Source: Panopea generosa | Taxonomy: Eukaryota; Mollusca; Bivalvia; Adapedonta; Hiatellidae | Direction of reading: 5' to 3' | DNA: 64,000 nucleotides | Assembly (NCBI GenBank): GCA_029582155.1 | Contig: CM055899.1 | Coordinates: forward strand, 58,755,349 to 58,819,348 | Shown: positions 24,901-37,900 of the stretch, piece after piece | Position numbering within the stretch: position 1 is the stretch's first letter | Layout: each line of letters starts with the position of its first letter | Notes under the pieces: generated by a model | What the model was told of the DNA's origin: nothing | Databases searched by the model: none | The model's input: only the letters and a program-made list of their open reading frames with translations | Made by a program: the position numbers and the translations under genes

Positions 24901-27900
24901 ATGAGAGATACTTGTAATCGAACGGTCATCGGACATGAAGACACCTCAAACGATTCAATTATAAATAATGAGAGATACTTGTTATTAAACGGTCATTGGA
25001 CATGAAGACACCTCAAACGATTCTATTATAAACTATGAGCAATACTTGTTATCGAACGGTTCATCGGTCATGAAGACACTCAAACGATTCTTTTATAAAC
25101 TGTGATAGATACTTGTTATCGAATGGTTCATCTGATATAAAGACACTCAAACGATTGTATTATAAACTATGAGAGATACTTGCAACTGAACGGTCATCGG
25201 ACATGAAGACACCTCAAACGATTCTATTATAAATTATGAGAGATACTTATTATTGAACGGTCATCGGACATGAAGACACCTCAAACGATTCTATTATAAA
25301 CTATGAGAGATACTTGTTATCGAACGGTTCATCGGACATGAAGACACTCAAACGATTCTTTTATAAACTATGAGAGATACTTTTTAGCAACAGTTCATCG
25401 GATATGAAGACACCTTAAACGATTCTTTTATAAATCATAAGAGATACTTGTTATCGAATGGTTCATTGGACATGAAGACACTCAAACGATTTTATTATAA
25501 ACTATGAGAGATACTTGTTGTCGAACGGTTCATCGGAAATGAAAACACCTTAAACGTTTGTATTATAAACTATGAGAGAAACTTGTTATCGAACGGTTCA
25601 TCAGAAATGAATACACTCAAACGTTTCTATTATAAACTATGAGAGATACTTGTTATCGAACGGTTCATCGGATATGAAGACACACAAACGTTTCTATTAT
25701 AACTTATGAGAGATACTTGTTATCAAACCGTTCATCGAACATGAAGACACACAAACGTTTCTATTATAAACTATGAGCGATACTTGTTATCGAACGGTTC
25801 ATCGAACATGAAGACACCTTAAACGTTTCTATTATAAACTATGTGAGATACTTGTAATCGAACGGTTCATCGAACATGAAGACACACAAACGTTTCTATT
25901 ATAAACTATGAGCGATACTTGTTATCGAACGGTTCATCGGACATGAAAACACCTTAAACGTTTCAATTATAAACTATGAGAGATACTTTTTATCGAACAG
26001 TTCATCGGACATGAAGACACCTTAAACGTTTCTATTATAACTTATGAGAGATACTTGTTATCAAACAGTTAATCGAACATGAAGACACACAAACGTTTCT
26101 ATTATAAACTATGAGCGATACTTGTTATCAAACGTTTCATCGGACATGAAGACACCTTAAACGATTCTTTTATAAACTATGAGAGAAACTTGTTATCGAA
26201 CGGTTCATCGGACATGAAGACACTCAAGCGTTTCTATTATAAACTGTGAGAGATACTTCTTATGGAATGGTTCATCGGACATGAAGACACACAACCGTTT
26301 CTATTATAAACAATAAGAGATACTTGTTATCGAACGGTTCATCGGACATGAAGACACTCAATCGTTTCTATTATCAACTATGAGAGATACTTGTTATCAA
26401 ACGGTTCATCGGACATGAAGACACTCAAATGTTTCTATTATAAAATATGAGAGATATTTGTTATCGAACGGTTCATTGGACATGAAAACACTCAAACGAT
26501 TCTATTATAAACTATGAGAGATACTTGTTATCGAACTGTACATCGGACATTAAGGCACCTTAAACGTTTCTATTATAAACTATGAGATATACTTATTATC
26601 GAACGGTTTATCGGACATGAAGACACTCAAACGTTTCTATTATAAAGTATGAGAGATACTTGTTACAGAACGGTCATCGGAAATGAAGACACTCAAACGT
26701 TTCTATTATAAACTATGAGAGATACTTGTTATCGAACAGTTCATCGGACATGAAGACACATTAAACGTTTCTATTATAAACTATAGGGAGATACTTGTTA
26801 TCGAACGGTTCATCGGACATGAAGCCACCTTAAACGTTTCTATTATAAACTATGAGCGATACGTGTTACCGAACAGTTCATCGGACATGAAGACACCTTA
26901 AACGTTTCTCTTATAAACTATGAGAGATACTTGTTATCGAACAGTTTCTTAAAAAAAACCCCATATCATTCATCATATCTTACTTTTCTATTTTAACGAT
27001 AATATAAATTAACATGCTGATAAAATAGTCTTACCTTGTCGTATGTATATGTCATAGATGCGATTGGTACACCGATCCTATCTCTAAAAGGTGCATCGTC
27101 ACTCCCAGCGCCGGGTAACGTTATCCTGCAATATAATCAAATATAAATCAAATACTGACTCTGTAAACATTGCCTTTAAATGCTGTTAATTCACATTTCT
27201 TTGTTATCACTGTTGTGTGAGGACCTTTTAATAATGTTTCAATAGCGGAAACATCGAGGTCGGGTCCACTTTTAAATAGCATATCCCAGAACCTGATATC
27301 TCCCGAATCAGGTCTGTTAACCTACGAATGAAAAAGCAGAGACTTCTGTGCCAGTCCCATAATTCATAGCAATTGAACGCGCATACTAAACTGTGATCCC
27401 AATCAAACGGACCAATCAACGTACTCAAATGTGGTTTTCCCAACATTGCTATTTAACTGACCAAATCGGGAGCTCGATCCGTTCTACAGACTAACCAGTT
27501 ATAAGCTCTCCGGTTTGTTATTGACCAAGAACATTTAATCCATCGAACATTTTACTGTGTTGACCATGTACTTTGAAAGCTACAACTCCATTTTTTCTAC
27601 ATATTTTCTTTTTAGGTATTGCCCATTATTATTATATGCATTAATGTGCTACTGTGGTGGATGTGTCTTTTTACTGCTACGTCTTCTATTGTATCTACAT
27701 TTCCCCATTATTTATGACAAATAAAACCAATCAGTTTAGTAAAATCAGAAAGGCAGTATTATCCTTTGTCTGATCTAAGCTTACTTCAATAAATATTCAC
27801 AACAAAAAGTTAAGTCATTACAAATACATGAGAAATAATTGAAAGCCAGACGTGTGCCTTGATGTGAACATTTATTTTAAAAATTTCAAGATTCAAGATT

Positions 27901-28518
27901 CAAATTCTTTATTCCGTAATTTAAACATATAATGTTTCTCATTACATACAAATTCAGATAATAAATGTAACACATGACACACAGATAATAGATCAATATT
28001 ATGTTAAATTCTTTTAAATTAGAAAATTACGTTATTTAAATACATAACTTTTGATAGTTTTAAAGGCGCAACCTGAAATTCAATTTGGGAAGTTAACAAA
28101 CAGACTCAGTGGTTAAATCAAGTCTACCAACTTTCGTCCAGGTGATATCTGTCACCCTTAATCATACTTAAAAATAAACGGAGATGATTAACCGATTTCT
28201 TAACTTTCAGACGGGAATGCGGATACAATGACCTGTTATGAACTTTATTAATATGTTTTATTCTGTGTTGTAATCTGTGATCATTTACACAACTAAAGTT
28301 ATGTAATTAGACACAAAAAACACTTTTATTTTACAAAAGTATATTATACAAAGGGGCAATAACCGTTCAGTCAGACTATAAAATGAATAAAATAAGTTGA
28401 ATTATAGTTGTACTTGCCTGAAAAGACTGATTAAACTTTTTGTTTTGAGTAAAGTTTATTTCACATTTACACTATATGTGCTAATCGTTAACTTTCCAGC
28501 GGATTTCATAATCTTGGC

Positions 28519-28587
<69 letters not shown>

Positions 28588-31500
28588 GAAGTAGCATGGT
28601 GGAAAAAGTTTGGACCTTTTTTATTTTCGATATTTTCAACTATCCAAATCAATTGGAACCTACATATGAGAAATCCTTAGAAAGCCATATATAAAATAGT
28701 TGACAAATTTCAATGAAACGTAATAGTAACGTTATATAAATATAAACTATCCTCAGGAAACGCAGCAAAGTAGCTCGAATAGCGAACACATCACTTTTGT
28801 GGTTTTCAATATTTAAGCAACATCTTTCTAAGTTACTTACTCGGGTCTGTCATCTTGTTTTGATGGTAATGCCATCTTCCAGGTATCGTAAACAGTTGCT
28901 CTGCCCTCGGCTATCTCTGTTTGGTTTGGGTTGGAAACCCTTTTTGTCGCAGCAAATAATGACTTCATTATCAGCGGCGTTCCCCGAGCCCAAAACGTGT
29001 AATTGCCTGAATAAAGTGACGAAAATACCAGACACTGAATGGTTAACATTATAAACAGTTAAAAACGTCAGATCGTGTAGACATGAAAGAGCAACACTGA
29101 TAAATATTGTTGTTATTGTTACTATTGTTATTCTTTAAGTCATCGAGCCAAGTCGTTTCTAGGGTGTGTGTGAGTGTGGGGTTAGGGCATGATTGGTGTT
29201 GCATGTTTCATTAAACTTCATGATAAGATTACGTAAAAACCGAGTCTTCTCATGATTGCTTTCTCTGTTTCCAATGGATCCTTTTTGTCATATATTACTT
29301 TTTATGAAAGAAACGAAAGGAAAAAACAAAAGAACTTCGTCCTTATTGATGAAAGTAAAAAATAAAATACATCGATACACGTCTTACAACTTAGACAAAT
29401 CAAACCATAAGTCGTCCTGGGTAGAACCAGAACTAAGCCAAAGCTAATAAAGTTTCTTGCTCAAGGTCACCACACGTGGAAATGCAAATAGAAACTGGAG
29501 AATAAACAAGAGCTTATCATTCTCAAAAATGATAACAAACAAATGGATAAATATGTCAATGCATATTATATATAATAGAAAATCTTTATCAAGTTATTAA
29601 TGTAAAGAAGTAACAACAAAACACCAAGTAAAGTGGGCATTTTAATTGCCGGGAATTATATATTTAATTCCTGAAGAGATAGATTATTTACCAATATATA
29701 TATATACACATCAAAACATATATGGGCATACAAAACCGCCGAATACAAAGTAATGAGCATAAAAACAACAACAATGCTCCAACGTCATTTGCATATAGTC
29801 GATATAATGAATCCAGCATAAACTTGAAAAGAGGAACGCGGGTTTGTATTTTAAACAATATGAGCTTAATTGACTCCTTGGAAGACACAGAACGTAACCA
29901 AAAGAAAAAAAACACAGTCTATTTTTTTGAGACTATTCACGAGAGCGAATGAAACATTACTCTATATCTACTAGTATCGGATTAAGCGGTAGCATGTTCT
30001 TCTGTCCTAGAGCTGCACAGAATTCGTTCCATGGTTTTAAAAAATCAGATATAGCAATAACATCGAGTAAAATACCAGGCGATTCTTTACGACCACAGCA
30101 CAGCACATTATTAAAAGATATTTCAAAATACTTGTCGACTTTTTACGGTCATAACACCGAAAATTGTTATATGATATTTCAAAAATGAGACAAGACAATC
30201 TAATATAATACGTTACCTTCCACTGCTATGTCGACATTGAGGTATGCGATCGCTCTTGCACCAAGTGACTTGGTGTAATGCTAAAATTGAAATGAAAAGA
30301 ATTGAACTTATTATATATTTGGAATGAATATTTTAGTGGACTTTGTTTAAATGAGAAATACAAAATGAAAACACACATTTTAAGTATCAAAATTGTTACT
30401 CTAAATTGTTTTTGAAAGGATCCATTAGATTCATCGACATCTAAAATAAAATAATTGGCATGCTTATCTTCTAAGGTGAACTATTTTGGAATATATGATT
30501 AACAGTACCTCCACCCACTCAGTAGATCCAACCAGGCCATACTCCTCGGCACCCCAGCTACAGAACACAATACTTCGTCTTGGTCGCCAACGTCCTGTTG
30601 GTGAGTCCATTATTTTACTTTTTTTTGTATGATGAACGACAAAAACATAACTATCATACTATAGGTGAATATATAGTGAGAATATTCATGGTTACTTAAA
30701 CAAAGCAGAAAAAGAATGGTTTTATTGGTGTCTTTTATTTACATGCTCAAATATTGTGTACAATAATTAAAGCTTAATATATTAGAAAATGGCTAACGGT
30801 AATATATATAAGGTTGACAGTGTTTACAGTATAACACATGCTATTGTGTGAAATGTTGTAGATGTTGTAGGCTTGTCAATTTACAATCGTGACGTACCTG
30901 ACTTGACTAGGTCACCCATAACACGTGACATTTCCATCATTATAGCTGTACCACCGGATGCGTCAACAGCACCAAATACCCAAGCGTCTCTATGATTACC
31001 CACAAGAACGTACCGATCTGAAAATGAATCACGATTTATATCATATGGTCGACTGGTAACTATATTGTAGTTTAGGGATGAGCGAACATGCAATATAGGT
31101 CTCCATATACCTTATACATTATCTATGCTTCCATTGTTATTTTTTCTATGTTTAGATATACCATTTACATTTTAAATGCTTCCGTTGGTATACTTAGTAT
31201 TTATCAATATGCCTTATATATTCTATATGTTGCATTTTATGTTCTAAATATTTCTCAATTATTCAGTGAATATACCTTATACAGTATGTTACGGTATACC
31301 GTGTACAGCATGTACGTTGTCATTGGTATTTTAAGTATTTCTTCATATGCCTTATATATTCTATACGATGACATTTATGTTCTAAATACTTCCCCATATA
31401 GGTCTCACTGGGGAATTACCTCCCATACATGACGGTAGCAAGATTATTACGCCAAAGAAATTAGAGCTGTGTAAAGCGATTGGGCAATTGTTTCGTTAAA

Positions 31501-34500
31501 AATATATAAAATGTCATATTTCTATGTTTAGATATACCATTTACATTTTAAATGCTTCCGTTGGTATACTTAGTATTTATCAATATGCCTTATATATTCT
31601 ATATGTTGCATTTTATGTTCTAAATATTTCTCAATTATTCAGTGAATATACCTTATACAGTATGTTACGGTATACCGTGTACAGCATGTACGTTGTCATT
31701 GGTATTTTAAGTATTTCTTCATATGCCTTATATATTCTATACGATGACATTTATGTTCTAAATACTTCCCCATATAGGTCTCACTGGGGAATTACCTCCC
31801 ATACATGACGGTAGCAAGATTATTACGCCAAAGAAATTAGAGCTGTGTAAAGCGATTGGGCAATTGTTTTGTTAAAAATATATAAAATGTCATATTTCTT
31901 TGTGCATATTGGAACATTGGAACATTTTCATGATTTCTGCAAAGTTTGGGTGACATTGGGAACTGTTTGATGATGCTATAACAGTTTAAAGATGCGTAGT
32001 GATACACTGCAACAAATGGGCAGGATTGGCAAAAATGAAGGGGTGCAAACAAACCATCGAAATTGTGAAAAAGCAACCTGTTCAACCCCATGTTTTTTCT
32101 GTATATTTGGACCAACAGAGGACTATCTATGGGAATACAGCACTTTTAGAACCATTGGTAATGTATCAAGTGTTCCAGAAGTGCATGTCTCTATATGTAG
32201 AACAGTACAAAATTAATTGGTGTGTGAGACGTATACATTTATATACGTTAACATTGATATGCATTCGAAGTGTCACTCATTTGTTGAACCTATATTATAT
32301 TACGTAGTTCGCGCGCGTTTGTAGATATGATCGCTACAACCATTTGTCAAATTGGGTGCACCTGTTTATCAGGTTTATGCTCCTCACTGACAATTACAAA
32401 GCAGTCACTTAAGGATTAAAAACCCAATTTGAGTTGTCATCGGGTGATGACAAACATTAAGCCACTTTGATATCCATGAAGCCTGAAGGGCTTCTCTGCA
32501 CCATTAAACTAGTAAAATGTTTTTCATCACCTGATAAAATCTCAAAATTCGGCTTATAATTATTATATTTACATTACTATTTCAGTTAAAACTATCACGT
32601 TTGTTTTGCAAATTTTCATATTTAAAAAGCAGATTATACGCATTAAACCGCAAAGCTAAGGTCATAAATGTAACGGCGACGTTGTCAACATACTGAATAC
32701 GTGCACGCATTTGTTGGCAACTTACGGCAAACGTCACGTGACGTCTCACCAGTAAAACGAACTCGTGCAACCAATGAAATGCAAACTGGTCCTTTTTAAG
32801 CTCCGCCCGGCTGCAAATACTTTTCATTGGGAAAAGAACCGCAGTTGATCTATATAGTTCTTTTAGGCTGTTTGCAGCAGAAATCTCAATATTTCTCTAT
32901 ATTGTCCTTATTATGAGTAGTTTATATAGTGAAATGTCATAGACACGCCGGGTGAATTTCAGAGTCACATTGACAGTGTAAGCGATACTTACATTTTTTA
33001 AATGAATGTAAATATGTAAAGGTATTGCATCATACTATCATTATTATTGCCAAAATCGTTAATGAAATATATATTCTAAAACTGAAAAACTTGCTTACAA
33101 TTGTTTGATAATTAGGCTCTGAAATTTCGGCGTTTCTTTATACTTTCAATATATATTACATATGCTATTGTGTGGCTGTTTTCTTTGCATGCTTAGTTTT
33201 CTGTTTGACATATATAAAGTTTTTTTTTATTATTTGTACCTGGTTCAATACTTCCTCTGATAATACCAATAGCGTTGTACGTCATTACACGTTTATTACT
33301 TGTAGATACCATAATATGTGCTTTCCTGGAATGATAAAATAGTGTGTTTTTTTTTGTATTTTTGATGGGGTTTAACGTCATTTTCAACATATTTCAGGTT
33401 ATATATACAGAGGCAGACTGAGCTGAACCACCGTACTTCCGCAAGTAACAGGCAAACTTTCACACATAATTTTTTGGAGCGATCGGGACTCGAACCTATG
33501 ACTTTAGCGAGACATGTGATCTTGAGACGGCGCTTTAGATCACTCGGCCACAGAGGACCCCCTAATGACAGCTGCAACGTGGTGATCCTGGTTGTCATAT
33601 CACCCCTCTGTATGTACTGTACTTATTATAGTCTGACAGGAATACTTTCATTTACACGTTTTGTCTTATGGTGAGATGACGGGAGAAGAGCGAGATTGGA
33701 TGCACTCACTGATCAGGTTTAAAGTTCACCACTGGCGACTTTTGCTACTGACCGTTCCAATGCAGAGACCCTGTTGCCACATGTTCTCTATGCTTGTATT
33801 GTAGTTATGTTGATAATTCTGTATGCTGATTGTTTTCATGCTGTTTCAATGGTTTTGAATGTTATGGATCCTATTTGTTACATATATCTGCATTCTGTAT
33901 TATAACCAACATGGCTTAACATGATAAACACAATACTACATTTCTTCAAAAAAGATGAGAAAGAACTTTCAGTTTAAATTGAAATTATATACAGATACAA
34001 GTAACGTTTCTGTAAAACTTTACAATATAGGGAGAACTGTAACTAATGTGGAAAACATTGTGGTTCAATCCATTGGAGTATATTATATATAAATTTGTAT
34101 TGTGAGGTGATCATCATTCTCTGTAACATGAGTAATACAATATGTTTAAATTAAATTTTGAATTCGAAACTTACTAAATAGTCGAAATTCATCACAATAG
34201 TCTCCAATATTGCATCATGTGACAAAAGAAATCATAAGACTCACCGTACTGTTTATTATTTACTGATTTACAAAAAAAAACCCATTAAATTTTGTACTAC
34301 ACGTTTATTTTCAGAAAAAAAATTGTCAAAGGTTATTTCATAAATATTTGTCTAAAAATCACAATTATTGAATGTATTTTCACATTGAAAGGTTTAAAGT
34401 AAAGAAAAACTTGAAACATGAACTAAAAAAGTTTTTATGTACACATCTTCATTATAGTAGAAATATTATTATGTTATTTAAAAAAATGTAGGACATTCGA

Positions 34501-34904
34501 TAAGATTGAACTAAATTACAGACATACCATCCGGGTGTTTTGAAGCTGTCACCGTATCTGTACGTGACGTTCATACCACCCTGCCATTCGCTGATCACAG
34601 CGTCACCACCAAGATTGCTGAAATAAAATCCGGAAACAATGTTTTATATTTTAAAAAAAATATAGAAATTTATTTGAAGTAATTTGATCAATATGTGTAA
34701 ACTTGATTATGTAAACTAACATGACAATGTATACATTTTGACGAGATTATGATCTTTAAATCTCACCTTGTTCAATGCGTACGTTACATACACGGCTACC
34801 ACTACGAATAATTGACGATCAGTATGCACGACAACACGGTATTTTACGTTGACCGTAAACTTAATGCATATTATTTTAACGTTATTAAATAAAATCATAA
34901 TGTG

Positions 34905-34947
<43 letters not shown>

Positions 34948-37900
34948 CCAAGAATATAACCGTTTTCTCAATCTTTCGAGCAAAAATGACGAAATCGATT
35001 TTTTTATTCTACAGCATTTCTGATTGCACGTTTGTTTTTTTTTTTTATATTTGTAGTACATACCAATGAATTAGACTGTATAGGTTATAATATCTAGGCT
35101 GATGTCATTAGGGAACTGAACGTTAAAAGGTGTCGAGTAAGTAGTTCAATACACCGCGACCGCCTCGTTTTTAGTTACGCACAAATGTATAACTTACTCA
35201 TGTGTCAAACAACATAAAATACTGTTATTATAGAACTTTTGGGTTGCTTTTCTATTAAACACTATCTGCGAATGAAGTATGTTTTCGTATTTAAAACCAA
35301 TGTGCCAAACTGCACGAAATACTGTAATTATCGAACTTTTAGTCGTTTTCCTAACTTTAATGTATCTTGTGTAAACACTATTTCCGAATGAAGTTTGTGT
35401 TTCGGCTTTTAAAATCTAAAAGTTCGTTTTGTAACAGCTGTATTACGAGGATACGTAACGCACTGGAGTATTTATATTGTTTGGATGGGTGTATGCTAAA
35501 TGACGTAAAACTTGAATGTAAAACTGTGTCATTACTGTATGGATTAACGAAAAAGGATTTAGATTTCGGTCTAGTGTTTTTTTTATTCAAATATTTTATC
35601 CTTTTTTTGGCCACCCTGGGACATTGTCGTACGACACCATTTGCTGTATTCGCAGAGGAACTCAAAATCTTAAAAAAATCGAATTTGAAATACTATGTAT
35701 ATATCCTACGCACAACACAGCTATTTTGGTCATGGTTTGAAACGTCATTTAGTGTGTCAAGCTGGATATACAGGGAGGTGTTAATGGAAAACATCTATCA
35801 AGTAATTTGAGATCTGTTGTACACTTATCTATGTTGAACACACCTATGTATATGCATACATGCATCGTCGAATACCTACGGGTCATTAGTGACGATACTC
35901 TCTATTCATCATGCTGGGTGGAGAGTATCGGAATTAACACCATGACTATCCGACGATGATAGACACGTGAGTATTGCCTAGTGTGATTATCTACTCGAAG
36001 TTTGAAGTTTATATATTAGATACACTACCTCATTAAATGTATGGCTATACCATAACCAATTGGATGACATGGGATTGCTGGCAAGTAAAATTCCTTATCT
36101 TTCTCTCTGAATGCATTTTCTGTGAATAAAAATATTTATACATGTATCTTACTTCTCTATTGATTAGTAAGTGCTGAATATGTATATATTCGATTTGTCA
36201 GTTTGTGAACACAATTGTGTTTGTATTCCATATAGTAATATTCATACCAAGACTCTGGAAAAATAAACATGTGATAAAATATACGAACTGTCCATATTGC
36301 TCAAAGTTACATAACGGGCAATGGTATACGAATCATCAAAACAGCCAGCCAAAACATAACAATTCAGTAATGCATATGTGCGCCAATAGATATAATAAAC
36401 ATTATAGAAATGATATGAACGAATGTACTTTAAAAGATGTATAGTCTATGTACATTGAGATGACTAGGTGTTCTTTAAGGAACTATGTAGATATGCACTG
36501 GAATGACCAGTCTGTTCTTTAAACAGATACCATATTGACAAGTGGCGTAAATTACACGAGTGTAAACATAAATAGATCAAAGCTGACAAATGATCAACAT
36601 AAATACACATTTTAATTAAAGACAAACTGTAAGAATGAAATCTGAAATGGCAAAAATACAAACAACGACCTGAATGAACAGATTTAGCAAGGTAAGTGAT
36701 TGATTGGCAGTAAATGATCTAGTCGGCATGTTATAATATGCTGTGTCATTCGTTTAGATTTCATTTCTTGAAAAAGAAGGTTTGACTCAAATTATCACGT
36801 TTTTACTTTGGCAATTAATTTTTATTTCATTACTCGCGTCTTTATTTCTGAGAAATATAGAGTAACAGTTAAATACTTTGATCGTATAATACATATCGTT
36901 CCACCATATATTATTTATTAAAGTGACAGGTGAAGTACTTGTTAGATTTATATCATTAGCAACTATGTTGATAAAGGTAAGACATATCCAGCCTATCAAG
37001 GCTTATCGGTCAAGTTTTCATAAAAATTGCAATAACTTCAACACACATATAAAGAAACATACATAACATAATTCAACAAAACAACAAGAACAAAATAAAA
37101 TGAATTTATCCATCGATGCAATGCGAAAAAAGAATCATTTAGCCCTACTGAAACTAACGATTCTTGGGTAACATTCACGTAAAAAGCCCATGTGTTTTCT
37201 AATAAAGTATTGAAAACAAGAAATCGAAATGAATATTAAATTAAAAAAAACAACAACAGTACACTCAAGTTATGATACTAGTATGAAATAATTTGAATGG
37301 TCGTTATAGTAACTTACTGACCTGTAGCAGGGTAATCGGCGGTCAAGGGGTCTCCATAGCCAATGAAAACGGTTCCTCGCTGAGTTCCAGACGGCGGTAA
37401 CCACCAGTTTTGCGGATATACCTGGTTTATATCGCCGTTAGTAACGTCATGTGGGTCGGAAAAGAGGATAATACCTATTGCGCCATGTAATTCAGCAAAG
37501 TGAACCTAGGATTATAAAAACTTTTATGGATTTTGGAACAGGAAAGTAATGTCCAACTGTGTGGAAACACAACTTGTTAGGAAGTGTGATAGTTTGGGAT
37601 AAAAAACAAGGACGGAATTATACAAAATACTTTGAAAAATAATTAGATACCAGAGAGGAGAATTAATGTATATGTATGAAGTTATTTTATTATGTTTATT
37701 GATAAGGGCATTCGGAATGTTTTATTTTTATATACATGCTATAGTTTTCTGCAAATCTTTTAAAGTTAAAAGATATTTGTCTGACAGTGTTAAAAGGCAG
37801 TGTCTCTTAGCACACAATACAGCCATGGCCATGAACAGAGATTATCACTTATTGTCTCATTGTCATTATTCTTATATTGCAACTTTCCCCGGTAAAATTA

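Noticed and set aside
21887..26945. CRISPR-like array
   Set aside because: Units are contiguous with no unique spacers, in an intron of an animal gene.
31088..31808. Two plus-strand frames of ~100 codons rich in Y, I and L
   Set aside because: Both lie in the 376-bp tandem duplication, antisense to the host gene, with AT-driven composition.
33480..33562. Intact tRNA-Leu gene on the minus strand
   Set aside because: The A and B boxes are good, but the acceptor ends do not pair and a SINE body with A-rich tail follows. The same holds for 15995-16080, 57700-57790 and the modules in the large units.
35367..35810. 147-codon plus-strand frame in intron 5
   Set aside because: Lies antisense within an intron and is overlapped by an open minus-strand frame. 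I see no motif or codon pattern.
35893..35930. Hairpin CGATACTCTC...GAGAGTATCG
   Set aside because: Only a 10-bp stem with an 18-base loop; expected by chance in 64 kb.
37318..37321. Alternative strong donor CA|GTAAGT for exon 4
   Set aside because: It would shift the frame into exon 5 and destroy ENAFREK...[11 protein letters not shown]. The CAG|GTCAGT site four bases earlier keeps it.
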